DNA of 64,000 nt from Nageia nagi (taxonomy: Eukaryota > Pinophyta), in the NCBI GenBank assembly GCA_050084985.1, contig JBITNC010000001.1, positions 41,974,001 to 42,038,000 of the forward strand. Direction: 5' to 3'. Shown here piece by piece: positions 35,678 through 47,496 of the stretch. The translations under genes and the position numbers were made by a program. Positions within the stretch are counted from its first letter, which is position 1; each line of letters starts with the position of its first letter. The notes below the pieces were generated by a model that saw only the letters and a list, made by a program, of their open reading frames with translations, did not search any database and was not told where the DNA came from.

Positions 35678-36233
35678 GTAGACACCTAAAAATGAATTAT
35701 ATTTATTAAATAATTCATTTTAGAGCCTCAATGATGTATTATGTAAAAAGGGGTTAAATAATACCCTAAGTCATGATAAAGCTATGTAATATATCTAGTG
35801 GATCCTTGTGACATATACAAGGGGTCAAAAAGATCAAAGTTATATAAACTTGTATCCTATATAAAGGCATCAATTGATGACCTTAAGTTTCATAGGAAAA
35901 TGAATATGAGGATCCTAGAGAGATTCTAGCAATGATATGATTCTTTCATTTGCTCATCGCTACATTCTTTATTGCATCTATTATATTGCTTATTTTAATC
36001 CATCAATAGTGTACCTAATATAGAATGCCAACGATGTAAATTGAATGAATGTATCCTTATCTTTCGTGTATATTTCTCTTAATGGAATGAATATGTGATC
36101 TAACTAAGAATAAGTGTATTTCTTCTATTCGTTATTACCATATTTTAGATATAAGTGATAATAAGAAACAAGTAGATCAATAGTGCATTAATGAACCTCT
36201 ATAAACAATTATATGCATTATTTTGGGTCTACA
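35678..36233 (+). repeat. 5' LTR of the Tat element (556 bp)
   Basis: It begins TGTAGACACCT and ends GGGTCTACA. The outer seven bases are perfect inverted complements (TGTAGAC/GTCTACA). The coding part follows in the expected direction after a 3-base gap and a PBS-like word. No matching 3' copy is seen, so the limits rest on the termini. Confidence 0.8.
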
Positions 36234-36235
36234 TT

Positions 36236-36251
36236 TTGGTGAACCCGACTA
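36236..36251 (+). other. Probable primer binding site
   Basis: TTGGTGAACCCGACT follows the LTR end at once. Its position and GC content fit a primer binding site. I cannot say which tRNA primes it. Confidence 0.5.
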
Positions 36252-36318
36252 TTCGATTTATCTTGCCCTACTAGTAAGATCTCATAAAATTTTGTTACAG
36301 GTTTACACTACTAGCATC

Positions 36319-37560
36319 ATGATTCCTATTCCTAGGTCGATAGAAGTGTAGAAATGGAACCAACAGTTTCTTTCCTTGATGCAATACATGAACAAAAATA
36401 TGCTCAAGATGCAGAAAGCATTGAGTGCATTGATCGATATAGGAAGCTCAACATCTAGTCCTACTATTCAAGTTAGGACTTCTAACATCATACAACCATA
36501 AAATTTGGATGAATATGATGGCATTTTCACTTACACCCTTGAAGATGACATCCACAACTTTCCCCTACCACTCGACCACAAGGATCCCAAGTTCAAGATG
36601 TTTAGTTGCAAACAAGATTGCAAACATCTTATTAGCTTTTAGGAGGATTACTTGTTGAAGTTAGGATCAAATGAGATATTGATGGTGAAATTCTTCCTAA
36701 GGAGTTTGATAGGGGATTTTATGCAATGTTTCTATGCTCTACCAGGTAATTTGATTAATTCATTTAAAACCTTAGTCAAAGCATTCATAGGCCAATACAA
36801 GCACAATATCAAGAAGTAAAATAATGTATCCAAATTATGTGCAATTTGAAAAGGAAGGAATGAAATCCTAGAGAAGTATATTCCATGATTCAAAAAGGTA
36901 TGGTAATATATTCAAATAAAATTAAATGAATATGAAATTTATGCTATTTTTCATGAATCTATTATACCTATTCTTAATTTGCATGCTCCTAGTGCTAGAG
37001 ATATTAGTTTTGGAATATTAGTTCAACAATTATTAAAAAAAGAGAAGGCATTATTACATTTAGGTGAGCTTAAGTATGCACCTAATTCCTTTGTTAAATA
37101 AAATCAAAAAATATATGATAAGAAAGATGAAAAATCGATACATATGACAGATAGACCTACCTCTCCTCCAAAAATGCAAAGGTCTCAAACTACAAATGAG
37201 AACTCATATACATTTCTAGTACAACGACTCATTATTTTAAGGGATATAATTAAAAGAACACTTTTACATCCCCTTAAGCTCTCTTCTCAAGATCATAATA
37301 ATCCTATGGGATGCTTTGATGCCTATTGCATTTACCATCAATGAAAAGGACATGCTACAAATTTTTGCAAGATATTAGAGATAGAAATATTGGAGCTTGT
37401 TTAGAAAGGAAGGTATATAATTGATGAAAACCTTGCCAACCAAGGACCTACAATAAATATTTATTCAATGAACAAGGAGTTTTATTGTAACTTAAGAAGA
37501 GGATGCCCATGACATGTTCCAAATCTTCTTTGTACAAATTTGAAAAGCTCAATCAAGAAT
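36319..37560 (+). pseudogene. gag of the Tat element
   Basis: From ATG at 36319 the frame reads MIPIPRSIEV and continues with stops through LDEYDGIFTYTLED, FKMFSCKQDCKHLISF, FLRSLIGDFMQCFYALPGNLI, LVKAFIGQYKHNIKK and KALLHLGELKYAP. Near 37325-37365 it has a zinc-knuckle-like YCIYHQ, a stop, KGHATNFC, matching the C-x2-H ... H-x4-C pattern found at the Gag C-terminus in this clade. About eight stops make it non-functional. Confidence 0.8.
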
Positions 37561-37625
37561 TGTTAGATGAATGTTCAGATTTATATATCACACCTATGGT
37601 TGATGGATGGGAAGTTAAATGAACA

Positions 37626-38021
37626 ATGGTAGATAATGGATCAGCTATAAATGTATGCTCTAATCATTTTTTGATTCAATTGCAAGAGAAAGGTCTAGAT
37701 ATTCCTCCCTTAGAAGAAGATACTTTTAAGATTAGGGCTTATGATAGCTCATCAAAGAAACCATTAGGAATAGCTACAATCATGATTACTATAGGTTTTA
37801 GGACTATAGAAGCAAAATTTTATATTGTAGAGTCCAAACTTTCATATAACATGATTTTTGGGGGACCTTGGATTCATGATATGGATGCAATCCTTTCAAC
37901 GCTACATGGTAGATTGAAGTTTGAATTCCAAGGTGAAGTACATACAGTCATGGAAGATCCTAACCCATATGCATTATGTAATGTTGTTGCTCTTGAAGAT
38001 TTTGCCATGTTACCATCATGA
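37626..38021 (+). pseudogene. Protease domain of the Tat element
   Basis: An open stretch of 131 codons, the second-longest open stretch in this element. It reads VDNGSAINVCS (Asp-Asn-Gly in place of the more usual Asp-Ser-Gly or Asp-Thr-Gly; Asn at this place is common in Tat elements), FKIRAYDSSSKKPLGIATI, FYIVESKLSYNMIFGGPWIHDM and LKFEFQGEVHTV. The fold and the catalytic Asp appear kept. It would cut the polyprotein. It is flanked by stops on both sides, so it is only a relic frame. Confidence 0.85.
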
Positions 38022-38036
38022 TATGAAATAGAACCC

Positions 38037-39030
38037 TTGGAATGTCCTACACTAGATACAAATAAAGAAACACAAGTTCAAATCATAGAGACAGGTATGG
38101 GAACCTACAAAATTGACAACACATACCTCTTTATGCCTAACAATTACTTGGGATGGCCTAGGATGTTAGCTGTTGAAGGCTACCAATGGAGTTCTATTCT
38201 ACCACTAGGCTATAAATGGCATGAAAATTATGACCAATATTGCTTTCCCTTGTTTGAAAAGTCAAACCAGACCTCTTCAACAGACATACCTTCATCTTCT
38301 GAATTGGGTAAGATTTTTCCCTCTTCTTTTTTTCATAAGTACATGGTTCAAAACTACAAATATAAAGGGGGGTTTATAAAAATTTGAATAAGGAATGCCT
38401 ACTTTCCTTGATACCTCTAAGACTCAAATGATCAAAATAGGTTTGGGTAATGATGGGCAAGTAAAACAGAAATGGGGTCCCATTAAGTTTATTAAAGAAT
38501 GCGATTTAATAGAATTATCATATGATATTGATGTAGATACATGGATTGATGATTCTATACCTCTTTAATTTGATTATTTTAGTATTGATGATGATATTCT
38601 TGAATACCTAGGGGCACACTTGAAAATGTCCAAATCTAATGAGAAACGTAAACCAACTTATATACTTAATGAATATGCTATTTTCGTCAAGAGATCAATT
38701 TTCATGAAGTATTGCAGGTTCAACCATTAGATGCAATTGAGGATGAAGAACCAAGCATGAAAGAATTGCCATCCTTGTTATAAAAATATCTTACATTTCC
38801 ATAAGAATAGTTGATACACATCAAAATTGGCACTTCCAATGATGAGAGATTGATACAAATTGGAGCATCCCTACCTCTTCCATAACAAAAAAAGGTACAA
38901 AAACAAGTTTATTGAGCATTCTAAGAATTGTTCTTGGTATTATGATGATATGACAAGATTAGATCCCTCATTTTTTATGCATAATGCACCATTGAAATAG
39001 GGTTTCAAGCCAATCAAATAAAAACTTAGA
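38037..39030 (+). pseudogene. Protease-RT linker of the Tat element
   Basis: Open for 116 codons at 38037-38387 (MGTYKIDNTYLFMPNN, GLGN-like words later near 38435), then broken. The text Y(K/R)WHENYDQYCFPLFEKS is typical of linker sequence rather than a domain. It leads into RT at about 39034. Confidence 0.55.
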
Positions 39031-39033
39031 AAG

Positions 39034-40330
39034 ATGCAGCCTTCCAAGGCCTTACTAGTCAAGAAAGAGATAAAGAAATGTTTGAATGCTGATTTCATAA
39101 GGCCTATTGACTATTCTAATTGGATGGCTAATATTGTCCTTATTTCCAAACCAATTAGTGAAATATGGGTATGTACATATTTTCATGATATCAATAATGC
39201 TTGTCCCAAAGATGATTTTTCATTACCAAATATTGATATGATTATCAATAGTATAGCTAGTCATGATACATTATCATTCATGAATGGATTTTTGAGCTAT
39301 AACCAAATTTTGATTAACCTTGTTGATCAACATAAAATAGTTTTTACTACCCCTTGGGGTAATTTTTGTTGGATATTTATGCCTTTTGGACTTAAAAATA
39401 TAGGAGCTACATATCAAAGAGCAATGGTTACCATGTTTCATGAGCACATTCACAAAATCATGGAGGTATATGTTGATGATATCCTCGTCAAATTCAAGAA
39501 AGGATAAGATCATTTATAAGCACTTGAAGAGGTATTCACCATTTTTTAAAAGTACAAATTAAGACTTAAACTTCAAAAATGTACATTTGGAGTTACTTCT
39601 AGTAAATTATTAGGATTCATGGTTTCTAATAAAGGAATAGAAGTAGATCCTAAAAAAGTAAAATCCATTGTTAGTATGCCTCCATCCAAAATTTTAAAAC
39701 AATTAAGGAGTTTCCAAGGTGAAATAAATTTAGTTAGAAGATTCATTTCAAAACCTAGAGATAAATGTAGGTCATTCACTCATTTGCTCAAAAAGGACAT
39801 CAAATTTGTATGGGATGAAAATTGTCAAAAAGCATTTGAGGATATCAAATAATATTTGCTTAATCCTCCCATCCTAGTCCCCATGGATTTGTCAAAACTT
39901 TTTTACTTATACATATCAGCCACATTATATACACTAAGAACAATGCTTTGTCAAAAATATATAGAAAATAAGGAAAGAGCCATCTATTATTTAAACCAAA
40001 CATTGATTGATTATAAAACTAGATATACCCCTATGGAAAAAATTTGCTATGGTATAATTTCACTATTGAAAAATTAAGGTATTATTTATTATATTGTACT
40101 ACATTTGTTATTAGTCCTGTTAACCCATTGAAATATCTTATGGCTAAATAGAATCTATCAAGTAGACTTGCAAAATGGCTAATGTTGTTACAAGAATTCG
40201 ACATTAATGTTGCAGAAAAAAATTTGTCAAATACCAAGCAATCACAGATTTGATAGCTAATTTCCCACAAGATAGGGAGGCAGTCACTTATGAAGAATTT
40301 AAAAGGAATATCAAGGTGACCCACATTGTT
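39034..40330 (+). pseudogene. Reverse transcriptase and first RNase H of the Tat element
   Basis: RT words in order: ADFIRPIDYSNWMANIVLI, CTYFHDINNACPKDDFSLP, MNGFLSYNQI, FTTPWGNFCWIFMPFGLKN, ATYQRAMVTMFHEHIHK and YVDDILVKFKKG, with the catalytic YVDD intact. After a stop it continues LRLKLQKCTFGV, GIEVDPKKVKSI and LRSFQGEINLVRRFI. RNase H follows from about 39780: FVWDENCQKAFEDIK, ILVPMDLSKLFYLYISAT, ERAIYYLNQTL and TRYTPMEKICYGI. Stops are few compared with the other elements, so this copy is relatively young or slowly decayed. Confidence 0.9.
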
Positions 40331-40434
40331 AGCAACCTACATACCTGCTAGAGGGATGCCAATGATGTGAATTTGATGAGATCTCAATCCCTGATTAATA
40401 CATATGTCTCACAGAAGATGATCCCACTATTTGG

Positions 40435-40795
40435 ACCATGTATTTTGATGGTTCAAAATGTTCTCATAGAGTGAAAGCAGGTATTATTTTGGTATCTCCT
40501 ACAAATCAAATAGTCCCTATGGCCTACAAACTTGCTTTTGATTGTACAAATAATATGCCTAAGTATGAGGCACTAATATTAGGATTGGAAGCTATTGTAA
40601 TTTTGAAAATTAAAAATATAGAGATATATGGGGATTCTCAACTTGTTGTAAATCAAGTACAAGATTTCTTTGATACTAAGGATGAAAAGTTAAAACCTTA
40701 TAGACTTGCAATTATTAATTTATTGGATCATTTTGATAGATATACTATTTAGAATATTCCAAGAACTAATAACAGGTAAGCATATGCAATGGTAA
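40435..40795 (+). pseudogene. Second RNase H domain (Tat-specific)
   Basis: The frame reads WTMYFDGSKCSHRVKAGIIL, KLAFDCTNNMPKYEALILGLEA and IEIYGDSQLVVNQVQ. The acidic residues expected in RNase H are visible: Asp in YFDGS, Glu in KYEAL and Asp in YGDSQ. Carrying this second domain in addition to the first at 39780-40080 places the element in the Tat clade. Confidence 0.88.
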
Positions 40796-40989
40796 GTGTA
40801 GCTTCACTAGTACCAATTGAAATTAAAGATGAAGAGACCATCATTACAATTTGTAAGTTAAGCTCTCATTATTATATGGATCATATGGATGAGATTCCAG
40901 ATTATCTTATCATAAAAGAGAATGATTTTCAAAATTGGTACTTTGATATCTATAATTATTTAAAAAATTAAATAGTTCCTAACAATTTT

Positions 40990-42178
40990 GATAGAAATGA
41001 AAGAGTGAGATTGAAAAGAACTGCAATAAGATATGTGATCATTGGAGAATTCTTATACAAGAGATCATTTGATGGTGCATTGTTGAGATGCTTAACACAA
41101 GATGAGATAACTACTACCTTAGAACAAGCTCATCATGGTTTATATGGTGGTCACATCCATGCAAAAGCACTACACACTAAAATTTTGAGGATTGGATATT
41201 ATTGGCCTACTATGAAAGAAGATTGTAAAGCCCATGTAAAAACTTGTTTGCAATGCCAAAAACATGCAAATTTAGAGAATTACATTCTATTGTTTCTCCA
41301 TGACAATTTGCTACTTGGGGCATAGATTTGATTGGTATGATTAATCCTCACTCTTAGGAAGGACATAAATTTTTCATTATAGCTACAAAATTCATCACCA
41401 AATGGATCAAAGCTATCCTAATGAAATCAATCACTCAAGATAAAATCATTGCATTCCTTATTGAAACATCATCACAAGGTTTGGTGTACAACAAATATTA
41501 ATCAGGGAAAATGGAACAAATTGCAAAGGTAAAGACATGAAAGGATTTTGTAAAACATTTCATATTATGCAAACCTTTTCTTCCATCTATTACCCTCAAG
41601 GTAATGGTCAAGCTGAAGCCACATATAAGATAATCAAGAGTATACTTGCCAAAACATGGGTTAGATACAAGAGAGATTAACATAAGCAATCACCATATGC
41701 ACTATGGGCATATAGAAATAGTGTTCATACATCCACTAGGGCAAAACCATTCTCATTAGTATATGGATATGATGCCATTGTCCCACTTGAGTTAGAGATC
41801 CCCTCCCTTAGGATTTTCTTACAAGGTGATATATCTAATGAAGATGCAAGAAAAGCAAGTTTGCAATAGCTTGAATCATTAGATGAGAAAATAATCAGAG
41901 CCATTGAACATCAAAAGGTATACAATGCAAAACTCAAGAGAGCATTTGGAAAGAAAATCAAAGCAAAGGAATTCAAGGTAGGAGATCTAATGTTGAAAGA
42001 AAACATTAACAAAATAGCAACAAATGATGAATCAAAAGGCAAGTTTGAGCCCAATTGGTTGGGCCTATTTATTATAATTAACATAATAGGATTAGGTGCA
42101 TATATATTATAATCCATGGATGGAAAATAAGAACAAAATACTTTCAATTCCATCCATATTAAATGTTTATATGCTTAG
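40990..42178 (+). pseudogene. Integrase of the Tat element
   Basis: It opens with an HHCC zinc-binding domain (HHGLYGGHIHAKALHTKIL, GYYWPTMKEDCKAHVKTC, LQCQKH; 41120-41270). The catalytic core is broken by frameshifts between 41320 and 41650, with VVYG-like and NGTNCKGKD-like words. It then reads AYRNSVHTSTRAKPFSLVYGYDAIVPLELEIPS at about 41705-41800. The C-terminal part includes KRAFGKKIKAKEFKVGDLML and GKFEPNWLGLF (41940-42075). It ends CLYA at about 42178. Confidence 0.85.
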
Positions 42179-42699
42179 AAATGATAACTTCGTGCCCTAC
42201 AAAACATGAAATCCATGAGCAAGGGCACATAAAAAAAATTTCTTTTGAAAACTATAAAGCTACCCATGGCGCTAACAGTATGCACTATAAGTAGGTCATT
42301 AGTGGTGTAAAAAACAAAAGGGGAGGAACATGAAAAATATTATCTCATCTTCTAGACTTTACTCTACATTCTATGCTACACTTCTCAAAGCTCTAAACAA
42401 CATTGTTCTCCTACATGCATTGCTAATTCATGAATGTAACTCAAATGATGATGTGGTAGATTTAGGTTGTAGCATGCTTCATGCATGTGACAAGTTTGAA
42501 TCCCTTACCCCTTTTAATAACATAAACTAGGGGTAATCTCATATTCAACTACAAGGATGATGAATAAGCAAATATTGACCAATAAAAGGTAAAATAATTT
42601 TATGTTTGCAAAATTCAAGGACTTCTACATCACCAATGGTGTGCATGACTATTAGTAAGAAGCCAACAATAAAAAAAAATGATATTCTAATATCTTCAT
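42179..42699 (+). other. 3' non-coding region of the Tat element
   Basis: About 520 bases between the integrase stop and the first tandem array. No coding domain is seen. Small frames here look like chance. In Tat-clade elements a long untranslated region is usual at this place. Confidence 0.55.
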
Positions 42700-43270
42700 A
42701 TCATAGACATAAAATGTATGATCATTGATGGCCAACGACATAGCTGGTGAGAGTTCGTTTACTTAAAAGTAAACCGATGATATAGCTGTAAGCAAGTTGT
42801 TGACATTGGCTTATCATCAATGGATGATACAACTTACTATGTATCAATATGGTTTTTGCTTTGAACCAATCCAAAGCATAATGTCTTCAAATCATAGACA
42901 TAAAATGTATGATCATCGATGGTCAATGACATGGCTAGTGAGAGTTCACTCACTTAAAATTAAATTGATGATTCAATCATAAGCAAGTTGTTGATATTGA
43001 CTCATCATCGATGGATGATACAACTTACTATGTATCCATATGGTTTTTTCTTTAAACCAATTCAAATCATAATGTCTTCGAATCATAGATGTAAAATGTA
43101 CGATCACCAATGGCCAATGACATGGATAGTAAGATCTCACTCACTTAAAAGATAAATTGATGATGTAGCCATAAGTAGCTTATTGATATTGATTCATCAT
43201 CAATGGATGATGTAACCCACTGTGCATCCATCCCATGTTTATGACTAACACTTCATTGTAAATATCTACA
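42700..43270. repeat. 191-bp tandem repeat, three copies
   Basis: The word atcatagacataaaatgta starts units at 42700, 42891 and (with atcatagatgtaaaatgta) 43082, an exact spacing of 191 bases twice. Each unit also carries a gtgagagttc-like word, a ttgatgat word, a tcatcnatggatgat word and acttactatg or its variant. Successive units differ by roughly 15%. Confidence 0.93.
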
Positions 43271-43877
43271 CCCTAAAGAATAAAAGAAAATACATAAATT
43301 CCCATGCTATCAGCAGCATGCATATTTTTCCCTAATCCATTAGTTGTGTTCATTTCATCACCACTTCATTTCCTTAAAATTAGATCCTCTATATTTAAAG
43401 GCATGGATGTAAGTGCAAATGGTTCCTAAGTATCAAAAATGATGAAACAACCAGATTCATGGTTGAAGCAGTACAAGGGGAAAATACACATCTTCCATAT
43501 CCAACATTGGATATGAAATCATCCAGCTACATTTACATAGCATCATTCTTGTAGAAAGACTCTTAATCATAGTTTTTCCTTGGTTTCACTATTCAAGGAC
43601 CTTTCCTAGGGCATCCAAGATAAAAGAGGGAAAAAAGAGACCCTCATCATCAACAACAATAAGGGATAGTGCTACATTTAATAATTCTTATCAATGATTG
43701 GAAGACCACACATTAATTTGGTATTTTCTTAGTTGAATACCCAATGATTACCTCATTTTTATCTTGATATACCAAGACTAACATCTCCATGAGGTGAATG
43801 ATGATGGTATTCAAAACCTTACTAAAGTTTTTTTTTCCATTTTTTTTTCTATGATCCAATTAATTCCAACATTCTAG
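43271..43877. other. 3' region between the two arrays
   Basis: About 600 bases of non-coding sequence, with a T run near 43828-43850. No domain or repeat is recognised. Confidence 0.5.
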
Positions 43878-44160
43878 ACCTCCGTGGTAAGTTTGCTCTG
43901 CGTGACAAACTTGTTGTACAATTGTTGTTATAGAGTGTTGATTATTTTATACCTCAGTGGTAATTTTGCTCTGCGTGACAAACTTGTTGTACATTTTATA
44001 CCTCTGTGGTGAGTTTGCTCTACATGAGAAACTTGTTGTACAAATTTTGAGCATATAATTAATATACCTCCGTGGTAAGTTCACTCTGTGTGAGGAACTT
44101 GTTGTACATTCTATACCTCCGTGGTGAGTTTGCTCTGCATGAGAAACTCATTGTACAATT
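43878..44160. repeat. Second tandem array, five units
   Basis: Units start at 43878, 43951, 44000, 44066 and 44117 with acctcngtggt, then (a/g)agttt, gctctgcgtga and aaacttgttgtac. The core is about 45 bases. Linkers of different length make the spacing 73, 49, 66 and 51 bases. The array lies in the 3' region of the Tat element, downstream of the 191-bp array. Confidence 0.9.
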
Positions 44161-44630
44161 TTTATGCTCTATTTAAAATCAACACATGTCTATATACAAC
44201 AGGTGACTATGAGTGATGGCTTGGCATCTCTGTGATGGCTTATAGTGCACCATTGATCAGTTATTTATAAGATGGCATTATTTGATTCTCTTATTTGAAT
44301 AGATGATGCATCTAACTGATTTTGTTCATGAGTTGCTTGTAGCATGCAGGATCTTCTTCAGAAATGCAGGTTACTCACCTTGTGAAAGCAAGCTCATGGA
44401 GACTCACATGTCAGCTTAAAGTTGATCGACTATGTACAATGAAACCAGTTGTGGTTAATGATTGTATTGTAAACCATTTTTTTTCAAATGGTAATGTAGT
44501 GAGTCTCATACTAGTTCTCAAAAAGATTCTCAAATATGTAAAAGTTCTCATCTCCACTTGTATCTCTATGGAGGAGAACTCTCTCTTACTCTCTCTCTTC
44601 TCTCTTCTACGCTCTATCCCAATATTGCAT
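44161..44630 (+). other. Unassigned sequence before a PPT
   Basis: This holds a plus-strand open frame of 89 codons (44364-44633) with no recognised family and a CT-rich run near 44578-44610. It probably is the 3' end of an element whose LTR starts at 44641. Whether that is the Tat element or a different one is not clear. Confidence 0.4.
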
Positions 44631-44640
44631 TAAGGGGGAG
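44631..44640 (+). other. Polypurine tract
   Basis: TAAGGGGGAG immediately before TGTTAGAATTTG. It is a classic polypurine tract and LTR start. Confidence 0.75.
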
Positions 44641-45227
44641 TGTTAGAATTTGTAATGAAATATTGTGAATATCTAAACTCCTTGTAAATTCAATTAATCA
44701 CTTAAGGGTATGTAGATACATTAAGAGATTAATAGAATTCTTTAATATGTAGACTTTGACTTTACCAAAGTGGTTAGTTGGTAGGTTGAAGTTTGGTGAT
44801 ACATTTAATGTAACCCTAACCTTACCCTTGGGTTAAAGGAAGGTTAGGGAGGTGCTCTCAAGCTATAAATAGAGGGTCTCTCCTCTTGTAAACATATCTA
44901 AGTCTTGGAGTAAGATTACTCTACTTGGTTGTGTAGGAGAGAGCTAGAGAATAGTTGTAAGAGAGACATAGATTGAGAATAAGAGAACTAGTTGTGGATG
45001 TACTCCCAAGGAGGGAGGAACCACATTATATTGGTGTCATATTGTGTGAATGATGTTCTTATAATTATAGATGTGTTATCTTGAGTGATTGTGTTATCTT
45101 ATGTACACTTGAGTTTCCTAGTCTAAGGTCCTAGAGGATTTGTTTAGATCTAGTTCAAATCCTTCAATCCTTGGTAGAGGGTCCTATTATGTTTGAAATA
45201 CCTTGTTAATTTTTCATTCATTTTCTA
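44641..45227 (+). repeat. LTR of a Copia-like element
   Basis: It starts TGTTAGAATTTGTAATG after a polypurine tract, carries TATAAATAGAGGG at 44864 as a likely LTR promoter, and probably ends at cattttctaac near 45227, where minus-strand Copia coding sequence begins. The termini TGTTAGAA/TTCTAAC are inverted complements. No partner LTR was found in the window, so it is either a solo LTR or the end of a truncated element. Confidence 0.65.
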
Positions 45228-45229
45228 AC

Positions 45230-47440
45230 CATGGACCATGGATTTTACTATCTCTAATGATATCTCCTTGAAAGTTCTAGTGTGGGTAGAGCTCCCAAGG
45301 ATTCCTTTACCTTTTTTATCATTTCATCAAACCTTTGTAGACAACTCAAGGAAATTTTTCTACATTTCATAGAATAAGTTACATTGTATCTATCCTCACT
45401 ATCATCTTTATGTAAAAGTGGAACTTCCTACAAATCTCAAGGACCTCATTGACCTCTAAGTCAAGTATATTATGATTCAGTAATAAATTATCTATATTAA
45501 TATGTTAAGAACATGTCATAATTAATAATGACCATATCATAAAATCAAGAACTATATCTTGATGGAAGGAAATTTCAAGCCTTAACTATTATCTCCTACT
45601 AATATTAATTTTAATCTTGCAACCATGAACAAAAGTGTTCAAGAAGAATAGACCTTTTTCACCTATAAAAATAATAAACATGTAAAACTTGTACCTTAAT
45701 AAAGTTAACTAATTATTTCAACCTAGAACTAAATATATAAATAACCATCCTCTTAAATGGATCCTTTAACTCCCTTAATAGTTTATTTGACCCCTTTAGT
45801 TATTGAAATATCATCTCATTTAATATTCTCTTCCAATTCTAATATATTGTGCTCTTTGGTCCTCATGTATAGTCCCTCTAGGTATATATCATACTTGATG
45901 GTATCATTAATTAGCAAATGATATCATACCTCAACTAATGGAGCTTATCAAATTATTTAGGAAATTTATCAGCAAACAGATTTCCCACATGAAAAATATG
46001 AACACTTTGTTAGTAATATAGTCTAGTCTCTCATAAACCTCAAGTATTATGTTGATGTATTTTTTTGTATAGACCTTGTTAACCTTAGGGTATAATAAAT
46101 AGGTTCATCATTTTATTTTGAGTCATATTTTTTATCCATGAACTCAAATTATACCTTTTTATCTCTTCCTCTATTGCTCATTATATGGAGTATTTTAAAT
46201 TCTATAAATATCACATCTTGACTATAGACAATCTTCCTTATGTATGGGTTCCAAAGCTTATAGCCTTCTACACCATCTTTATAACTAATAAATATAAATT
46301 TATTATCTTACTTCCTTTCTTATTTGGTAAATACACATAAGAATCATAACCAAAACTTCCTAGATGTTCAAGAGAGGATTGTTTATAAGTTCATATATTA
46401 TGTGGATTTTTATCAACTAACATTAATGTAGGTGACCAATTTACTATGTGACATATAGTATTCACCACTTCTACCTAGAATTATTTTGATAATTTTGTAT
46501 TATTGAGCATGTTCCTTTCATTCTCCATCAATATCCTATTCATTTTTTAGCAACTCCATTCTATTGAGGAGTTTACAGTTTAGTCTTCTAACTTGTGATA
46601 CCATACTACTTTAAAAATTCTTCAAATTTATTTGAACATATCTCTTTATTTTATTTTCTCCAAGAGTCATACACTTTTAATTTTTTAAAAACCTTATATT
46701 TAATTATAAGAAAATATATCCATTTACACCTTGAGAAATAATCTATAAAGAAAATATAGAAAATTTAACATGGTTTTGTTTCCCATATACATAATGTTTG
46801 CAAAAATGAAAACTATAGAGAAGTTAGGAATACCTTCAACCATACCCTTATTGTGCAATATTCACTCATGAGAGATAATTATCTACTTATTAGAAATATA
46901 GTAATATTTATTAGACTCATCTTTAGAAATAATAGACTTAGTGCACACATCAACCATAGTTTTTTCCAATAGATTTATAAAGTTCTAGTTTGAATTTCTC
47001 TAGTAAACACCATTAATCCTTGAACCATATTGCATATATCCTTTAATTAAAAAATATTATACATACCTATATCAATAATTTTATTAATAAAAATTAAATT
47101 TATATCCAAAGTTGGAATATGAAGAATAGTAGGAAGTATTTTAGTCCTATCTTTTAGTAACAATTTGAACCTTTCATATCTAATGATTTTGATTAATGAA
47201 TCATCTCCTAAAACTATATCACCTCTATTATACTTTTCATACTCACATAACCACCCCCTAATAGGATTTATATGGAAATAAGCTCTTAAATTGATTAATA
47301 ATATATCATCATATATATGTGTACTTGAAGATGTCAAGCATTCATCCCCTCCTTTTACAAAATTATTTTCTTATATGGAAGAAGTATTATCATATTTATT
47401 ACTATCAAATAAATTTTTAAGTTATATTAAGGAGGGAAAT
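45230..47440 (-). pseudogene. Ty1/Copia protease-integrase region, decayed
   Basis: Minus-strand order: a protease-like region at 47047-47337 (WLCEYEKYNRGDIVLGDDSLIK, LLLKDRTKILPTILHIPTLDINLIF), a decayed GAG pre-integrase and integrase core at about 46400-47040, and the integrase C-terminus at about 46100-46400 (YDSYVYLPNKKGSKI, YLLVIKM, SFGTHT). In intact relatives this leads to RT. Here the RT is missing or unrecognisable from 45230 to 46100. The gag of what looks like the same element is at 52190-52750, on the other side of a long insertion. Confidence 0.8.
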
Positions 47441-47496
47441 TTTTCTTAATTGCCTTATGCTTTAACAATTTTGAAATATTTTAGAGGAATCCAAAA

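Larger units (their letters stand above)
35678..44160 (+). mobile_element. Tat-clade Ty3/Gypsy retrotransposon, 3' LTR not found
   Basis: The element has a 5' LTR, a PBS region, gag, protease, RT, RNase H, a second RNase H, integrase and a long 3' region with two tandem arrays. A second RNase H-like domain after the first is the hallmark of the Tat clade (Ogre/Retand-like elements). No copy of the 5' LTR was seen downstream. The end at 44160 is set by the last tandem unit and is uncertain. Sequence from about 44165 to 44640 may belong to this or to a neighbouring element. Confidence 0.85.

Noticed and set aside
42700-43270. Possible CRISPR-like array from regularly spaced repeats.
   Set aside because: The whole 191-base unit is repeated with no unique spacers, and the setting is a plant retrotransposon.
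44364-44633. An 89-codon frame before the PPT.
   Set aside because: No family features, and it ends in a CT-rich low-complexity run. It is noted but not called a gene.
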